From Xanthomonas sp. Leaf131 (GTDB lineage Bacteria > Pseudomonadota > Gammaproteobacteria > Xanthomonadales > Xanthomonadaceae), in the NCBI RefSeq assembly GCF_001423495.1, contig NZ_LMOG01000022.1:62001-126000 (forward strand): a stretch of DNA of 64,000 nucleotides. Direction: 5' to 3'. Positions within the stretch are counted from its first letter, which is position 1; each line of letters opens with the position of its first letter. The notes beneath the pieces are model-generated. The model saw only the letters and a program-made list of their open reading frames with translations, made no database searches and had not been told where the DNA came from. Shown in pieces: positions 29,171-38,139 of the stretch. A program made the translations under genes and the position numbers.

Positions 29171-31861
29171 ATGTCATCGCCGTTGCATCGTCTGTTGCTG
29201 TGCGCCAGTTGCGCGGGCGTGTTGCTGTTGGCCGGTTGTGGCAAGCAGGATGCCGCATCTGCCACAAAGACACCTGCTACGGAGACTGCCGGTCCGCAAG
29301 CGGACAACAGCAACGACGATGCACGCGCACTGATCGCACAGCTGCGCGAGCAGTTGGATCGGCACCGCCGCATCATCGTGTTGCTGGCCGATGAAGACAC
29401 GCAGTCGCCACGTGATCGTGCCACCTCCAGCAGCGTGGGGCAGCAGCTGTTCCATGAAAATCTCGAACAGCGTGAACGGATCGCTGCGCGATTCGAGACG
29501 GTGCTGGCGTCCAGGCGATCGAGCCGGTTTGCAACGATTGCGACCGTACTCGATGACGTCGAATCGGCACCGGATCTCTACGATGCCGACCGCCTGGCGT
29601 TTGCCGAAGTGTTGCGCGATCTGCATGCGCGCATCGGTCGCGATTCGGCGTTGACGGCGGTGAAGTTGCATCAACGCATCGGTGAAGACCTGGAGGCGCT
29701 GGACGAGATCGAGCGTAGCTACAACAAAGAGCTGACGCAGATTTTCAGCCGCTTCGATCGCAGCCGTGCGATCGTGCCCAAGCGCGAGAAGTGGGACGAC
29801 TATGTGACGCATCTGCGCGCGCTCTACACGCGCGAAAAGATCCTGCGCGATCACGGTGTGGTGGAGCCGTATCCGTTCTCCGCGCGCGACAGCGACAGCG
29901 AAATCTTCGGCCGCGATCTGCCGCCCAAGACGGTGGTGCTGACGTTCGACGACGGCCCGCACAAGGCCTACACCGAAGAGATCGTGGCCATTCTCAAGCG
30001 CTACGACGTGCCCGGCGTATTCTTTGAGGTCGGCCGCAATCTTGGCAGCCTGGATGCAGACGGCAAGCCGAAGCTCGCGCCACTGTCCAAGATCAGCCAC
30101 GCGCTGATGGAAGAAGGCTACGCAGTGGGCAACCACAGCCTGACCCATGCGCAGTTATCCAAGACCACCGGCGATGCCTTGCGCAGCCAGGTACTGGATA
30201 CCGACACGCTCTTGCGTGCGGTGGACGACAAACGTGCGCCGCTGTTTCGGTTTCCGTATGGCGCGCGCAATGCCGAAGGCCTGCAGCTGCTGGGCGAGGC
30301 GGGCTTGAAGTCGATCATGTGGAACATCGATTCGATGGACTGGGCCGACCCGGTGCCCGAGTCGATCGTGCAGCGCGTGCTCGATCAGGTGAACAAGGAG
30401 CAGCGCGGCATCGTGTTGTTCCATGACATCCACGACCGTGCGGTGAAGGCGCTGCCGCAGATCCTGGATCGCTTGATTGCCGATGGCTACCAGTTCGCCG
30501 GCTGGAATGGCCGCGAGTTTGCGGTGGCGCGCGCGCCCAGCGCCGCGGCCGAAGCGACCGTGACGACGGGTTACGCCAACTCGTGGGCGATCGTGATCGG
30601 CATCGATGAGTACGCGCATTGGCCCAAGCTCGAATATGCGGCCAACGATGCGCAAGCGATTGCCAGTACGTTGACCGGGCCGCTGGGATTTCCGTCTTCG
30701 CAAGTGATTGTGCTCAAGAACGGGCAGGCAACGCGCAACACTATTCTGGCCGCGTTCCATGATCGCCTTGGCGAGGGCCGCGCACAGACCAACGATCGGG
30801 TGTTCGTGTTCTTCGCCGGGCATGGCGCCACACGCCGGCTCGCTTCCGGGCGCGACCTGGGTTACATCATTCCGGTCGATTCGGATCCGGAGCATCTGGC
30901 CAGCGATGCGATCGCAATGAGCGATCTGCAAAATATCGCGGAAAGCCTGCAGGCCAAGCACGTGTTGTTCGTGATGGACGCGTGCTACAGCGGGCTGGGA
31001 CTGACCCGTGGCGGGCCGACATCCAGTGCTTATTTGCGCGAGAACGCGCGACGCATTGCGCGCCAGATGCTCACCGCAGGCGGCGCCGATCAGCAAGTGA
31101 CCGACAGCGGCCCGAACGGGCATTCGGTCTTTACCTGGGTGCTGCTGCAGGCGCTTGGCGGCAAGGGCGATCTCAATGGCGACGGTTTGATCACCGGCAC
31201 CGAACTGGCTGCGTATGTCGCGCCGGCGGTCTCGGCGGTGTCGGCGCAGACGCCGGCATTCGGCAGCCTGCCTGGATCGCAAGGCGGGGAGTTTGTGTTT
31301 CAGGTGCCGAGCGGTGAAGAATTTCTCACCGCCGATACCGCGCAGCTGTCTGCCGATGCGATTGCGCTCAACGGGCGCGTGGATGCGGCGCGTCCTGCCG
31401 CGACCACCAGCGGCGCGGTAATGGCGGCTGCGCCGGTGACGGTAAAGACCTTGCAAGGTGGCGAAGCCAAGTTGGTGTTGCCCACTGCGGTGAAGAGCAG
31501 CGACCGTCAGCGTGCGCAGTTGGCAAACGAACGCGGCCTGCAGTTGTACAAGGAAAAACGCTACGCCGAGGCGGCCGAGCAGTTTGCCGAAGCCTTGAAG
31601 CTGCGCCCGGATTTCGCCTTGGCCGCCAACAACCTGGGCTTTGTGTACTACCGGCAGGAGCGCTTTACCGAAGCGGCGCGTTGGTTGGAGAACACTTTGA
31701 AGATCGATCCATCGCGCGCGGTGGCCTATCTCAATCTCGGCGATGCCTACGCAAAAGCCGGCGATCGTGAGAAAGCGCGCAAAGCCTATTCCACCTATCT
31801 GGAATTGCAGCCGCAAGGCAGCGGCGCCGCGCAGGCACGCACGCAATTGCAACGTCTTTGA
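29171..31861 (+). CDS. Lipoprotein fusing NodB deacetylase, caspase-like peptidase, EF-hand loop and TPR repeats
   Basis: An 896-residue multidomain protein. The signal peptide ends in a lipobox (LAGC, Cys23; Gly at +2 favours the outer membrane). Residues 45-240 are helical and charged. A NodB polysaccharide deacetylase domain follows (about 245-455) with TFDDGPH (Asp260, Asp261), NHSLTH (His322, His326), RFPYGARN and FHDIH. A caspase-like C14 domain begins at about 471 ([14 protein letters not shown]) with the catalytic pair His551 (AGHGA) and Cys605 (DACYSG). A canonical calcium-binding EF-hand loop [12 protein letters not shown] (667-678) lies in its C-terminal part. Three TPRs occupy about 784-885. 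It lies between yidC and mnmE; the ATG at 29171 gives the signal peptide. The combined function is unknown. Confidence 0.85.
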   Translation: MSSPLHRLLLCASCAGVLLLAGCGKQDAASATKTPATETAGPQADNSNDDARALIAQLREQLDRHRRIIVLLADEDTQSPRDRATSSSVGQQLFHENLEQRERIAARFETVLASRRSSRFATIATVLDDVESAPDLYDADRLAFAEVLRDLHARIGRDSALTAVKLHQRIGEDLEALDEIERSYNKELTQIFSRFDRSRAIVPKREKWDDYVTHLRALYTREKILRDHGVVEPYPFSARDSDSEIFGRDLPPKTVVLTFDDGPHKAYTEEIVAILKRYDVPGVFFEVGRNLGSLDADGKPKLAPLSKISHALMEEGYAVGNHSLTHAQLSKTTGDALRSQVLDTDTLLRAVDDKRAPLFRFPYGARNAEGLQLLGEAGLKSIMWNIDSMDWADPVPESIVQRVLDQVNKEQRGIVLFHDIHDRAVKALPQILDRLIADGYQFAGWNGREFAVARAPSAAAEATVTTGYANSWAIVIGIDEYAHWPKLEYAANDAQAIASTLTGPLGFPSSQVIVLKNGQATRNTILAAFHDRLGEGRAQTNDRVFVFFAGHGATRRLASGRDLGYIIPVDSDPEHLASDAIAMSDLQNIAESLQAKHVLFVMDACYSGLGLTRGGPTSSAYLRENARRIARQMLTAGGADQQVTDSGPNGHSVFTWVLLQALGGKGDLNGDGLITGTELAAYVAPAVSAVSAQTPAFGSLPGSQGGEFVFQVPSGEEFLTADTAQLSADAIALNGRVDAARPAATTSGAVMAAAPVTVKTLQGGEAKLVLPTAVKSSDRQRAQLANERGLQLYKEKRYAEAAEQFAEALKLRPDFALAANNLGFVYYRQERFTEAARWLENTLKIDPSRAVAYLNLGDAYAKAGDREKARKAYSTYLELQPQGSGAAQARTQLQRL

Positions 31862-31884
31862 CCACACGCCGTACCATCAGCCCT

Positions 31885-33225
31885 ATGTCTTCCTTGCCAT
31901 CGACCATTGTTGCCATTGCCAGCGCCGCCGGAACCGGAGGCATCGGCATCGTGCGGCTGTCCGGGCCGCAGGCCGTGCAGATTGTTGCGGAGTTGGGTGT
32001 TACGAATTTGCAGCCGCGGCATGCGCGCTATGCACGCTTTCGCGATGCGCAAGGCGAGGTGATCGACGATGGCATCGCGTTGTGGTTTCCGGCGCCGCAC
32101 AGTTTCACCGGCGAAGCTGTGGTGGAGTTGCAAGGCCATGGCAGCCCGGTGTTGCTGCGGCAGTTGGTGGCGCGTTGTATCGCACTGGGCGCGCGGCAGG
32201 CACGTGCGGGCGAGTTCAGCGAGCGTGCGTTTCTCAACGGCAAACTCGATCTTGCGCAGGCAGAGGCCATCGCCGACCTGATTGCCGCTGGCGATCTGCG
32301 TGCCGCGCGTGCGGCACGACGTTCGCTCGATGGCGTGTTTTCGCGCCGCGTCGATGCAGTCGGCGACAGCCTGACGCGTCTGCGCATCCATGTGGAGGCG
32401 GCGATCGATTTTGCCGATGAGCCGCTGGATACGCTGGGCGGCACGCAAGTGCGCGATGGATTGACGCAGGCACGCAGCTTGCTCGCGCAATTGCTGCGCG
32501 ATGCCGAACGTGGACGCAAGTTGCGCGACGGTCTGCATGCGGTGTTGATCGGTCCGCCCAATGCCGGCAAGAGTTCCTTGCTCAATGCACTGGCCGGCAG
32601 CGAGCGCGCCATCGTCACCGATGTCGCCGGCACCACGCGCGATACCTTGCACGAAGCCATCCAGCTCGACGGCTTCGAGTTGACCCTGGTCGACACCGCC
32701 GGTCTGCGCGAGGGTGGCGATGCGATCGAACGCGAAGGCATGCGCCGCGCACGCGCCGAACTGCAGCGCGCCGACCTGGCGCTGGTCGTGCTGGATGCAC
32801 GCGACCCGCAAACCGCACGCGATGCGATCGGCGATGCCATCGATGCGGTGCCGCGGCAGCTGTGGATTCACAACAAGTGCGATCTGCTGGCCGAGCCTGC
32901 ACAACTGGATAGCGACGCGATCGCGGTATCGGCAGTGACCGGGCTGGGACTGGAGCAGTTGCACGTGCGTCTGCGCGAACTGGCGCTGGGCGATGGCATG
33001 GAAACTGTGGAGGGTGAATTCTCCGCACGCACGCGGCATGTCGAGGCATTGCGTCGCGCCCAACAGCATGCAGACGCGGCAGATCTGGAACTGGGCTTCG
33101 AACAACTCGAACTGGCTGCCGAAGAATTGCGTCTGGCACACGAAGCACTTGGCGACATCACCGGCAAGCTGAGCGCCGACGAGTTGCTGGGCAAGATCTT
33201 TTCGAGCTTTTGTATCGGGAAGTGA
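31885..33225 (+). CDS. mnmE: tRNA modification GTPase MnmE
   Basis: A 446-residue GTPase that with MnmG places carboxymethylaminomethyl groups on wobble U34 of tRNAs. The N-terminal formyl-THF-binding domain ([20 protein letters not shown]) is followed by the G domain with P-loop GPPNAGKS (223-230), DTAGLRE and NKCD, and the obligatory C-terminal FCIGK. The ATG at 31885 gives the usual length; it lies 23 bp after the caspase fusion gene, so co-transcription is likely. Confidence 0.97.
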   Translation: MSSLPSTIVAIASAAGTGGIGIVRLSGPQAVQIVAELGVTNLQPRHARYARFRDAQGEVIDDGIALWFPAPHSFTGEAVVELQGHGSPVLLRQLVARCIALGARQARAGEFSERAFLNGKLDLAQAEAIADLIAAGDLRAARAARRSLDGVFSRRVDAVGDSLTRLRIHVEAAIDFADEPLDTLGGTQVRDGLTQARSLLAQLLRDAERGRKLRDGLHAVLIGPPNAGKSSLLNALAGSERAIVTDVAGTTRDTLHEAIQLDGFELTLVDTAGLREGGDAIEREGMRRARAELQRADLALVVLDARDPQTARDAIGDAIDAVPRQLWIHNKCDLLAEPAQLDSDAIAVSAVTGLGLEQLHVRLRELALGDGMETVEGEFSARTRHVEALRRAQQHADAADLELGFEQLELAAEELRLAHEALGDITGKLSADELLGKIFSSFCIGK

Positions 33226-33265
33226 TGGGGCGCGGTGTAACGCGCGGCGAAGAATCTGCATTCGC

Positions 33266-33300
33266 CAGTTAAAAGAAATCCGGCCTCTCTCGAGGCCGGA
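33266..33300 (-). terminator. Terminator of the Oar-like TonB receptor gene
   Basis: An 11-bp perfect stem AATCCGGCCTC-TCTC-GAGGCCGGATT; on the minus strand it is followed by TCTTTT. It lies between the convergent mnmE and receptor genes and may serve both. Confidence 0.85.
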
Positions 33301-33328
33301 TTCGTGTGGCAGACACGCGTAGCCCGAT

Positions 33329-36300
33329 TCAGAAGTCGTAGCGTGCGGTCAGGCGGAATGAACGAGGCGTCTGATAATTCTGATCGTTCAAGTAGTTGGG
33401 GCTGATCACGTCGCGAGACGCCTCACTGAACTCGTTGTACTCGGTGACCCTGTCGTTGTTGAACAGGTTGAAGACGTCTAGCTTGAAGCGCAGCTTGTTG
33501 TCGGCCCAGTTGGGGATGTACGCCGCCGCCAGATCGAACGTCCAGGTCCAGGGTGTCCGGCCTTCGTCACCACGTTGGCGTAGCACGCGTGTGCCTTCAG
33601 CGTTCAAGCAATAAAAGCTCGAGCCGCTGTAACCGCTGAGGTTGCCCTGGTCAGGCTGCGGGATGTCGTCCAGCGGGATATAGCCCTGGCAATTGATCGG
33701 GCGCCCGGACTGCAGGACCAAATTTCCGCCAAGCTGCCATTCCGGCGTGATCGTATAAGCACCGAAAAGCTTGAGCGTGTGCTGACGATCGTTCGGGGTC
33801 GGCCCATAGGTGCCATCGGTGAACAGACGGTGGTCGAAGTCCTGGGTGAGGCCGGCGTCCTCCTGTTCCAGCGTGGAATTGACGTAGCCCTCGACGTTGC
33901 CGCGTGTCCTGGCAAACGTATAGGAGCCTTGGAAGTTGAACTTCTCGCCGGTGCGCTCCCAGAAGAATTCCAGAGCGGTATGCAGGCGGCGATATTCCGG
34001 CAGGCCAAGATACGAGGCCGGTAAGGTTGCCAGTTCCAGTTCGCCATCGCCATTGAGATCGACGTTGATGGTCACATCGCTGCCCGGATTCAAGAAGTAG
34101 CAGCTAGGCACCGAGCCCGGATCGAAATCGGGGTAGCCGTTGTCCGCCGCCCAGTCGATCCAGGGATTGGTGGTGCAGGTGTCGTCCATCCCGGATTTCA
34201 CTTCGCGGCGGATCATACGCACACCCGCCATCCAGTTTTCCGTCAACTGCAGTTGGCCACCGAGAATGACCTCATCCTGGTACATCGGCGACAGGTTGGT
34301 GGACGCGACAGAGGCTGGATTTGGCGCAGTGAGCGAGCCGTTGGTCTGGGTCTGGCCAATTTGCGCACCTTGGCCAACCGGCGTGCCATCGGCTTCGCTC
34401 CAGCCATTGACGAAGTACCAGTTGGACACGGTCGATTCGGCGCCTGTGGCGCGGATACTGGAGTTGGTCGCCACCGGGATGTAATAGCGGCCTGCGGTAC
34501 CGAACAGCTTCAAGCTGGAGTCGCCCAGCACATCCCAGGAGAAGCCCAGGCGCGGTGCCATTTTGTAGTCGGATTCAATCCAGGCAATGCCATCGCCGTT
34601 CTTGTTTTCAAATTTTTCACCGCGCAAGCCCAGTACGGCAAGGAAGTTTTCGGTGACTTGCCAGTTGTCTTCCAGGTAAAACGCGCTGTTGGTGTTTTCG
34701 TACGTGGAGCTGCTGCTCTGGAACACGCGAGAACGTGCATACAGCGCATTGCGCGGTACCAGCTGACCGTTGACCGTGCGACCAGGCCGGCCTGCGAATG
34801 CGCCGGTGGCTACCGAATTGCCGGGCACCGTGTAATACGCCCAGTTGATGCCACCGGCGTAGGTCTGGCCACGGTGGCTGGATTCGTACTTTTCCTGATC
34901 CACGCCGAAGCGCAACCGGTGATCGCCCAGCACCCATTCGCCATCGACCCGGAACGCTTTGCGGATGTCTTCGTCCGGTTCGGCATCGCGGTCGGCGATC
35001 GTGGAGATCGTGCCCGGGTTGCAGCCGATGTATCGGTCGACCACGCTGGTGGTCAGGCCGAAGCTGTAGGCCCAGGGGCATTCGCTGCCGGCCGGATCGG
35101 CAGGCAGGCGTGAGTCGATCAGATTGCTTAGATAGCCGTACTGCGCCGACAAGGTGAAGTTGTCAGTGAAGTAGCCGGTGTATTTGAGGATGCCGATCTT
35201 GCCGCCGTTTTCCATCTCATATTGCTCGATCGGCACTTCGTGCCGGCCGACGTTGTAGCGGTTGTCGCCATTGGCGTCGGTGGCGTATTCGTAGGTGCGG
35301 TACTTGGTCTTGGCCTGGTTGTAGATGCCGGTGAATTCGACCAGGTTGCTGTCGTTGATATACCAATCGAGCTTGACCAGGCCCTGCGGGGTCGTGTCAC
35401 TGACGCGCCGGCTGGTCAGTGCATAAAAGTTGTCTTCGGTCTCCTGGCGGCCTTCCACCATTGCAAAGAAGAACAAGCGGTCCTTGACGATCGGGCCGCT
35501 GGCATACGCAGAGTAAATGGTGCTGTCGAACTGATCGTCGCTGCGGTATTGGTACAGCGGGTCTGACGCGTCGGGGTCACGTTCGCGGACGTTTTTACCT
35601 GCCGCCGCGCCCCAGTCCGGCGCCCATTCCACGCTGCCGCCGTAGTGCCATTCGTTGGAGCCGGCCTTGGTGACGATGCTGACGATGCCGCCCAGCGAGC
35701 GGCCGTATTCGGCGCCATACCCGCCGGTCTTGATCTGCAGCTGACCAATGCTCTGGAACGGCAGATTGGCGAACGACAGGAACGTGCGCATGTTCGTGAC
35801 GTCGAAGCCATTGATGTAGTAGCCGTTCTCGGCCACCGACGATCCGCCGAACGAGGCAAGATTGCCCGCACCGAGCCCGCTGTCGCCCCGGACCGCGCCG
35901 GGCGCGAGCAGCGCGACCGAAGACACATCGCTGGCCACCGGCAGCGAGACCATTTGGTCGGCAGTGAACACCGTGGTCGATTCCACCGAAGAGACGTCGA
36001 TGGGATTAAACGCCTGCGCGCCGACCACTTCCACCCGATCCAGCGTAGTGGCATCGCTACCCAGCGAGACCTGCGAGCCGCTGCCGACCTTGACCTCGAC
36101 CTCCCGGGTCACCCCGTCTGCAGTGATCACATACTTGCCTGGAGGCAGCTGGCTAAAAGTGAATCGCCCATCGGCAGCGGCAGTGGCTGAGCGACTCACG
36201 CCTGTCTGCGGGCTCTGAATGGCAATGGTGCTACCTGGCTGCCCGGTACCAAAAATGGAGCCAACCGCGCTTTGGGCTTGTACACCGCCGGCAACACACA

Positions 36301-36373
36301 TGCTTAGCGCAATGCTCAAGGCACTGCGTGTGATGTTCTTGGACAAGGCACTACGAACCCCTGGACGTGTCAT
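33329..36373 (-). CDS. Oar-like TonB-dependent receptor with carboxypeptidase-regulatory-like domain
   Basis: A 1014-residue outer-membrane receptor. The signal peptide ends near GGVQAQSAVG; an N-terminal Ig-like carboxypeptidase-regulatory domain (about 40-105, TGVSRSATAAADGRFTFSQLPPGKYVITADG) precedes the plug (about 125-240, ENGYYINGFDVTNMRTF, GYGAEYGRSLGGIVSIVTK) and barrel, ending SFRLTARYDF. This Oar-like class imports peptide- or glycan-like ligands; the ligand here is unknown. The ATG at 36373 follows a strong purine-rich AGGAGAGAGAGG; upstream in-frame codons are discounted. A hairpin lies in its leader (36423-36446). Confidence 0.92.
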   Translation of the reverse strand: MTRPGVRSALSKNITRSALSIALSMCVAGGVQAQSAVGSIFGTGQPGSTIAIQSPQTGVSRSATAAADGRFTFSQLPPGKYVITADGVTREVEVKVGSGSQVSLGSDATTLDRVEVVGAQAFNPIDVSSVESTTVFTADQMVSLPVASDVSSVALLAPGAVRGDSGLGAGNLASFGGSSVAENGYYINGFDVTNMRTFLSFANLPFQSIGQLQIKTGGYGAEYGRSLGGIVSIVTKAGSNEWHYGGSVEWAPDWGAAAGKNVRERDPDASDPLYQYRSDDQFDSTIYSAYASGPIVKDRLFFFAMVEGRQETEDNFYALTSRRVSDTTPQGLVKLDWYINDSNLVEFTGIYNQAKTKYRTYEYATDANGDNRYNVGRHEVPIEQYEMENGGKIGILKYTGYFTDNFTLSAQYGYLSNLIDSRLPADPAGSECPWAYSFGLTTSVVDRYIGCNPGTISTIADRDAEPDEDIRKAFRVDGEWVLGDHRLRFGVDQEKYESSHRGQTYAGGINWAYYTVPGNSVATGAFAGRPGRTVNGQLVPRNALYARSRVFQSSSSTYENTNSAFYLEDNWQVTENFLAVLGLRGEKFENKNGDGIAWIESDYKMAPRLGFSWDVLGDSSLKLFGTAGRYYIPVATNSSIRATGAESTVSNWYFVNGWSEADGTPVGQGAQIGQTQTNGSLTAPNPASVASTNLSPMYQDEVILGGQLQLTENWMAGVRMIRREVKSGMDDTCTTNPWIDWAADNGYPDFDPGSVPSCYFLNPGSDVTINVDLNGDGELELATLPASYLGLPEYRRLHTALEFFWERTGEKFNFQGSYTFARTRGNVEGYVNSTLEQEDAGLTQDFDHRLFTDGTYGPTPNDRQHTLKLFGAYTITPEWQLGGNLVLQSGRPINCQGYIPLDDIPQPDQGNLSGYSGSSFYCLNAEGTRVLRQRGDEGRTPWTWTFDLAAAYIPNWADNKLRFKLDVFNLFNNDRVTEYNEFSEASRDVISPNYLNDQNYQTPRSFRLTARYDF

Positions 36374-37084
36374 TCCTCTCTCTCCTGATGAAGTACCGTC
36401 ACAACGACTGCGAGACATAAAACTCAACTGCCCTGCAGCAGTTGAGGGGGGAAGGCACTTCAAGGAAAACCGGCCCGCGGAGCCCGTCACTTTCCTGAAG
36501 ATTGTCTGAAGATTAACCCAAGATTTACGGCGATGTCATCTCCTGGGAACTTTTCTCTGAAACAGGGCTTTCGGGCCGGGAATTCGTTGCCGGATTCGTG
36601 TAACGAGCGCCTGTGCCCCGATGCAGGGCGGCTGGTGCCGCCGTCCCATGTCCTCGCTCAGGCGACGCGTACGCATCTGGCGTCTTCGCCGACAGTGAGC
36701 CAGCTGCCCGACCGAGCGAAGCGGCGCAGCGACATGTCATCGTGGAGTGGACGGACAGCGAGATGTCTATTGCCGTGAACAGGCAAGCGCCAGGCCGGTC
36801 GGCCGGGTTGGTAAGCATCGGCTCGCATCGATCATGCAGAACATGCGCGAGGGGCTGGCGCCGGACGTGCGCATGCGGAGTGATCGAGGCCAGGCGGTCT
36901 CGATCAACGCGTAGTCGATCTACCCAGTGCGGCCGTGGCCGGCCAGTGCCGGGCAGAGTGATGCCCAGACGGGTTCAGTCGAAACCCGATCACGCCCAGG
37001 CAGCAGAGGGTGAACGCATGGTTCGACGCTCAGTACCTGCACGTTGTTGCAGCAGGTTGCAGTGACCCGATCCTGTCGTAGCGC
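36374..37084. other. Intergenic region upstream of the Oar-like receptor
   Basis: About 710 bp with no recognisable gene. The right two thirds have high GC and no frame with plausible initiation. Near the receptor it contains the leader hairpin, and a direct repeat TCTGAAGATT/CCTGAAGATT at about 36493-36515 that may be regulatory. Confidence 0.4.
36423..36446 (-). promoter_or_regulatory. Leader hairpin of the Oar-like receptor
   Basis: CTCAACTGC-CCTGCA-GCAGTTGAG, a 9-bp perfect stem 50 bp upstream of the start codon; on the minus strand it is followed by TTTTA. It could be an attenuator or an mRNA-stabilising stem. Confidence 0.45.
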
Positions 37085-37945
37085 TTACATCACACCCGGC
37101 AACACCGTCTGCAGTGCCGCGTTTTCGGCATCGCAACTGGGCGATGCCGCGGGAGTTGCAGCTTGCTTCGCACGCGCCTGTGCGATCTCGCCGCGTGCGG
37201 CAGCCAGGTCTTTCTGGAACTCGGGATTGTCGTGCAGGGCGGCGACGGTGGCGGCGCCCATCATGCGCCCCTGGATGACATCGCTCTGCCAGTGCACGTT
37301 GCAGACCAAACGGCTGTCGCCGAAGGCGCGGCCGCGGGCGAGCAGGGCGCTGCGTTGTGCGGGGGCCAGCTCGGCCAGGATCAGGCCCCAGCTCCAGCCG
37401 ATGGCGGTGTGCCCGGAGGGGTAGGAGCCGTTCTTGCGCAGCGCTGCGTCGTCGGCGGGCGTGCACATCGGTTGGTCGTTGCGCATGAACGGGCGCGGGC
37501 GTTGGTAGCGTGCCTTGGCCGCGCTGGTGCTGCTGCTGGCGTCGCGCATGCTGCGTTCGAGCAGGCGCAGCAGATGCGGAGTGTGGGCCTGATCGATCTG
37601 GATGCCGAGCGCGCAGCTGAAGTGACCGGCGGCAGCGGGGAAGGCCAGTACGGCGTCCTGTGTGGCCAGGTTCCAACGTGGTGTGCCGCGCAACGCGAGC
37701 ATGGCCTTGGCGATGGCTTCGTCGTTGGCGAGCGCGGCGCTGCCGTCCTGCGGCGGTGGCGGCACCAGGCGCAGGCTGTCGGGCAACTGTTCTTTTTCAA
37801 GATATCCGCGCGCATCGGTGGCGATCACCGAGCCTATCGGGGCTGCCTGCTCCCGCGCGCTCAGCATGCCGCTGCCGACGACCAGCGCGGCGATGGCGAT
37901 GCCGGTCAGCGTCCGACGATAAGAGCGAGCGATGCGCTGCGACAT
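37085..37945 (-). CDS. Class A (PAP2-type) acid phosphatase
   Basis: A 286-residue exported phosphatase of the PhoN/PhoC type. A signal anchor lies at about 12-30. The three-part vanadate-phosphatase signature is complete: KARYQRPRPF (Lys144, Arg149), SYPSGHT (176-180) and SRLVCNVHWQSDV (Arg212, His218, Asp222). Such enzymes release phosphate from organic esters in the periplasm. The ATG at 37945 follows GAGGGG. It is divergent from the next TonB receptor, sharing a control region with a PhoB-box candidate. Confidence 0.9.
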   Translation of the reverse strand: MSQRIARSYRRTLTGIAIAALVVGSGMLSAREQAAPIGSVIATDARGYLEKEQLPDSLRLVPPPPQDGSAALANDEAIAKAMLALRGTPRWNLATQDAVLAFPAAAGHFSCALGIQIDQAHTPHLLRLLERSMRDASSSTSAAKARYQRPRPFMRNDQPMCTPADDAALRKNGSYPSGHTAIGWSWGLILAELAPAQRSALLARGRAFGDSRLVCNVHWQSDVIQGRMMGAATVAALHDNPEFQKDLAAARGEIAQARAKQAATPAASPSCDAENAALQTVLPGVM

Positions 37946-38049
37946 GGGCAACCCCTCAGACAACACAAATGGAAGAGTTCGCAGATTACGACGCGCAGAT
38001 GACATGTGCATGCCAGCGCAACGCAGCACTGGCGCGGGATGCGCAGCGA

Positions 38050-38067
38050 CTGTCGCAGCACTGTCAT
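38050..38067. promoter_or_regulatory. Candidate PhoB box between acid phosphatase and TonB receptor
   Basis: CTGTCGC-AGCA-CTGTCAT: two 7-bp direct repeats spaced by 4 bp, the layout bound by PhoB (consensus CTGTCAT-N4-CTGTCAT), with two mismatches in the first repeat. It lies 72 bp upstream of the receptor start and about 105 bp upstream of the phosphatase start. Confidence 0.5.
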
Positions 38068-38139
38068 GTCCCGGTCGCATCGACGCAAGACAGCTGTCGC
38101 ACGCTTGCCGTCATCTTTTGACTCGTCCCCCTGCCGCTC

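Noticed and set aside
30155..31867. Antisense frame of 570 residues under the deacetylase-caspase gene
   Set aside because: It is a shadow of the plus-strand gene, whose domain motifs are unambiguous.
36533..36745. ATGTCAT sequences near 36534 and 36738 as PhoB half-sites for the Oar-like receptor
   Set aside because: They are single half-sites without a partner at 11-bp spacing.
38094..38115. Second PhoB-box candidate CTGTCGCACGC-TTGCCGTCATC
   Set aside because: The second half (TTGCCGT) does not match the 7-bp repeat at the 11-bp spacing; only the site at 38050 is kept.
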